Below, piece by piece: positions 61,997-64,000 of a stretch of DNA of 64,000 bases. Position 1 is the stretch's first letter; every line of letters begins with the position of its first letter. The DNA is from Chitinophagaceae bacterium (lineage in GTDB: Bacteria; Bacteroidota; Bacteroidia; Chitinophagales; Chitinophagaceae). The notes under the pieces were generated by a model, which saw only the letters and a program-made list of their open reading frames with translations, searched no databases and was not told where the DNA came from. The stretch spans positions 1 to 64,000 of the forward strand of contig CANICR010000002.1 in the NCBI GenBank assembly GCA_947466405.1. Reading direction: 5' to 3'. Both the position numbers and the translations under genes were made by a program.

Positions 61997-62233
61997 TTAA
62001 ATTTTTTCGCCTGTAGCACGTAATTTTTTCACTACACTATACAGACCATTTTTATTAATGGTTCTAATTGCTTCAGAAGACACTTTTAAAGTTATCCATT
62101 TATCTTCTTCCGCTAAAAAATAACGCTTCGTCTGTAAGTTTGGTAAAAACCTACGCTTTGTTTTAATATTAGAATGTGAAACCTTATTACCTGTAATTGG
62201 TTTCTTTCCTGTTACCTGACATACTCTAGCCAT
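61997..62233 (-). CDS. rpmB: 50S ribosomal protein L28 (bL28)
   Basis: A 78-residue ribosomal protein with the family start [38 protein letters not shown] and the end [23 protein letters not shown]. It has a single cysteine, so it is the zinc-free form. First gene of the rpmB-rpmG-DUF4295 operon, preceded by a TACCTTTGC promoter element. Confidence 0.97.
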   Translation of the reverse strand: MARVCQVTGKKPITGNKVSHSNIKTKRRFLPNLQTKRYFLAEEDKWITLKVSSEAIRTINKNGLYSVVKKLRATGEKI

Positions 62234-62251
62234 GATCCTTAATTTTGGACG

Positions 62252-62260
62252 GCAAAGGTA
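62252..62260 (-). promoter_or_regulatory. Promoter -7 element of the rpmB operon
   Basis: On the minus strand TACCTTTGC matches TAnnTTTGC and ends 18 bases before the rpmB ATG. The -33 TTG is not obvious. Confidence 0.55.
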
Positions 62261-62395
62261 AGAATAAAAATTTGATATTTAATACTTAAAATTAAAAAGT
62301 TTTAGAATAACCATTTTGCCCGGCATTTTGTAATAAGAATTTCAAATGAATTACCTTTAATATTGACCTATTTTATTAATATAATTCATAATACA

Positions 62396-62809
62396 ATGGA
62401 CTCCCACCACATTAATGTTGCCTTTGAAAAAGACATGGTTTTTACTGCTACAATTGACGAGTATTCTATTGTCCTCGATACCACTAGTGAATTAACCAGC
62501 CATGCAGGACCGAGCCCCAAAAAATTAATGCTGACTTCTTTAGCGGGATGTACCGGGATGGACGTTGTGTCTATTCTTAACAAAATGAGGGTGAATTTCA
62601 GTCAATTCAGCATAGCCGTTTCTGGAAATTTAACAGCGGAACATCCAGTTATTTATTCAGCAGTAGAAATCATTTACTCCATAAAAATAGACGACTCCGA
62701 TCAAAAAAATATGGAAAAAGCTGTAGCCTTATCAAAAGAAAAGTACTGTGGCGTAAGCGCCATGTTTAGTAAATTTTCTACAATAAAAACCACTATACAC
62801 TATTTATAA
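62396..62809 (+). CDS. OsmC/Ohr-family protein
   Basis: A 137-residue protein from ATG 62396; the track's TTG at 62363 adds a non-family extension. The two OsmC cysteines are visible in LAGCTGMDVVSILNKMR and EKYCGVSAMFSKF. Other features are GPSPKKLMLTSL and the strand region ISVACxV-like AVEIIYSIKI. OsmC/Ohr proteins reduce organic peroxides with a cysteine pair; this subtype is closer to the general OsmC-like group than to Ohr proper. Its last codons overlap the convergent EamA gene by 17 bases. Confidence 0.88.
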   Translation: MDSHHINVAFEKDMVFTATIDEYSIVLDTTSELTSHAGPSPKKLMLTSLAGCTGMDVVSILNKMRVNFSQFSIAVSGNLTAEHPVIYSAVEIIYSIKIDDSDQKNMEKAVALSKEKYCGVSAMFSKFSTIKTTIHYL

Positions 62810-63677
62810 CTTTTTTAATTTTCAACACCCTGAACATTTGCAACACAATAGCCAAAACAATTAATATCAAGCCAATATAAAAATGGCTGTTAAGTAGTTT
62901 GTTTTCATTAAAAATAACAAAGGCTAATACAATACCATACAAAGGTTCTAAATTATACGTGAGATTAGAAGTGAACGCTGATATTTTCCTTAAAGCATTT
63001 AATTGAAAATCAAAAGCCATTACTGTACAAAACACCGTCAAAATCATCAGCCAAAATAAATCAATTTGCGTAGGTAAATAATATGCTGGTTTAAATGATA
63101 CGAAATAAAAAGGGAGTAATAGTGTAAGAAAAAAAAGTCCCCCGGTAAATTCATAAAATGTAAGTATCCGCGGAGTAAATTTTATAAGCAACCTTTTATT
63201 AAAAATGGGGAACAAAGCACTCCCAAGTGAAGACAACATTCCAAAAATAATTCCGATTTTATATTGAGGGTGAAAATCAAAAATAATATAAATACCTAAA
63301 AGCGATAAAATACCTAATCCTAATTCTGCATAAATCAGTTTCTTTTTTAAAATCAACGGCTCTAATATGGAAGAATAAAAACCAGCTGCAGACAAACAAA
63401 CAACAGCCACTGAGGCATTAGAATATTTAACACTACCATAAAAAGTAACCCAATGGCATGCCAGAATCAATCCAACTAAAGCTATATTTATAAAGTCGCT
63501 TACCTCAATTTTCTTAAATTGCTTTTTCCATACCAAAACGACTCCGATTAACAGTATGGAGAACAACAATCGGTACCAAACCAGCAAGCCTTCATTCAGC
63601 TCGATTAACTTACCGAGAATAGCAGTAAACCCAGCAAGGAAAACGGCAATATGCAATTGCAAAAAAGCTTTTTTCAT
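62793..63677 (-). CDS. EamA/DMT-family transporter
   Basis: A 294-residue protein from ATG 63677 with ten membrane helices in two EamA repeats. The first repeat begins LQLHIAVFLAGFTAILGKLIELN and the second starts around residue 150 (IIFGMLSSLGSALFPIFNKRLL), with the typical NLTYNLEPLYGIVLAFVIFNENKLL near 250. DMT transporters export metabolites such as amino acids; the substrate is unknown. The track start at 63686 is a TTG inside a promoter motif. The 3' end overlaps the OsmC-like gene by 17 bases. Confidence 0.9.
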   Translation of the reverse strand: MKKAFLQLHIAVFLAGFTAILGKLIELNEGLLVWYRLLFSILLIGVVLVWKKQFKKIEVSDFINIALVGLILACHWVTFYGSVKYSNASVAVVCLSAAGFYSSILEPLILKKKLIYAELGLGILSLLGIYIIFDFHPQYKIGIIFGMLSSLGSALFPIFNKRLLIKFTPRILTFYEFTGGLFFLTLLLPFYFVSFKPAYYLPTQIDLFWLMILTVFCTVMAFDFQLNALRKISAFTSNLTYNLEPLYGIVLAFVIFNENKLLNSHFYIGLILIVLAIVLQMFRVLKIKKVINSV

Positions 63678-63682
63678 ATCCC

Positions 63683-63691
63683 GCAAAGGTA
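63683..63691 (-). promoter_or_regulatory. Promoter -7 element of the EamA gene
   Basis: On the minus strand TACCTTTGC lies only 5 bases before ATG 63677, so the mRNA may be leaderless or nearly so, or the true start may be further downstream. Confidence 0.4.
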
Positions 63692-63819
63692 TTTGAATTT
63701 GATATTGGTTGTTAATTGTACATTTTAAATTTGTTAAATCTTACCTGATCTGAAAAAAAACAGTAAAAGATTCTTTGAAAGAAAAAGAAAAAATTAACTT
63801 TATTCTATATTGAATTACT

Positions 63820-64000
63820 ATGACCCATTCCTTTGAAGAAGAAAAAAACAAGAAAGCACTTTTATACACCATCATAATATGCTTTCTATTATCCATCTTA
63901 TTTTTTATTATCCGTTGGAAATCAATTCCACCGCCTGATTTTATTACCCAAGACTTAATCGAAATTAATTTAGGAAATAATATGGAAGGTATGGGCGAAG
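63820..64000 (+). CDS. N-terminal part of a membrane-anchored TonB-like protein, cut by the window edge
   Basis: An open frame from ATG 63820 runs off the end: MTHSFEEEKNKKALLYT, a membrane helix (IIICFLLSILFFIIRW), then KSIPPPDFITQDLIEINLGNN. A short cytoplasmic start, a single anchor and a periplasmic stretch with prolines and DLIEINLGN fit energy-transducer TonB-type proteins of Bacteroidota as I remember them. The diagnostic C-terminal domain is outside the window, so the call is tentative. Confidence 0.6.
   Translation, partial: MTHSFEEEKNKKALLYTIIICFLLSILFFIIRWKSIPPPDFITQDLIEINLGNNMEGMGE

Noticed and set aside
1-64000. tRNA, rRNA, CRISPR, insertion sequences or prophage
   Set aside because: I read the intergenic gaps and found no tRNA-like cloverleaf, no rRNA, no regular repeat array, and no transposase, integrase or phage-type ORF in the track. 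A tRNAscan and repeat search would be decisive.

Overview
The window reads as a chromosomal stretch of a low-GC member of the Bacteroidota, most likely of the Chitinophagales/Chitinophagaceae type. The evidence is indirect but consistent. Many genes are preceded by the Bacteroidota promoter element TAnnTTTG(C). Shine-Dalgarno sequences are essentially absent. Several families are typical of that phylum: DUF4295 beside rpmB-rpmG, DUF6263, DUF6580, GH92, a RibBA fusion, a short alpha-glucan phosphorylase and secreted M14/PIG-L hydrolases. I see no rRNA, tRNA, insertion sequence, prophage or CRISPR array. Nearly all of it is ordinary housekeeping and membrane-transport sequence on both strands, with tight spacing and many convergent gene pairs.

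Layout. 1-10.3 kb: the 3' end of an unknown gene, a secreted PIG-L deacetylase and M14 peptidase pair, and a giant TamB-like protein. 10.3-16.5 kb: ribBA, a rhomboid protease, tilS, a TPR protein, etfB-etfA and a bifunctional nuclease. 16.5-24.8 kb: ispE, ornithine aminotransferase with a long leader, a VIT1-type metal transporter, a CDF metal transporter, an acyl-CoA dehydrogenase, a YggS-type PLP protein, YraN, a small membrane protein, aat and trmH. 24.8-32 kb: an M13 lipoprotein peptidase, a dipeptide epimerase, a 51-codon membrane ORF with its own promoter and terminator, a DsbA-like protein with a histone-H1-like tail, and clpB. 32-39.6 kb: two unknown envelope proteins, queG, anmK, an orphan ABC-2 permease, folK, a deoxynucleoside kinase, an MFS exporter and a YkgJ-type cysteine-cluster protein. 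39.7-49.1 kb: gcvP, a cold-shock protein, a DUF6263 protein, an alpha-glucan phosphorylase homologue lacking the PLP lysine, an Nramp-UspA fusion, and a DUF6165/glycosyltransferase-9 pair. 49.1-57.5 kb: an MFS/DedA/dicarboxylate-symporter operon, an APC amino-acid permease, a multidomain GH92 mannosidase and ssb. 57.7-64 kb: an XRE-S24 repressor with two operator-like palindromes, surE, an unexplained 310-base gap that looks like a small-RNA gene, ftsY with the rpmB-rpmG-DUF4295 operon, an OsmC-like protein, an EamA transporter and the start of a TonB-like protein.

Functional threads. Envelope: TamB, anmK, GT9 with DUF6165, DedA, rhomboid, TonB-like protein. Metal handling: VIT1, CDF, Nramp-Usp. 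Electron transfer and acyl-CoA or amino-acid catabolism: etfBA, acyl-CoA dehydrogenase, ornithine aminotransferase, glycine decarboxylase. Translation and tRNA: tilS, queG, trmH, aat, rpmB, rpmG, ftsY. The points most worth a second look are the candidate structured RNA at 60.3-60.5 kb, the phosphorylase homologue without its cofactor lysine, the self-cleaving-type repressor with paired operators, and a shared C-terminal domain on two neighbouring secreted hydrolases.
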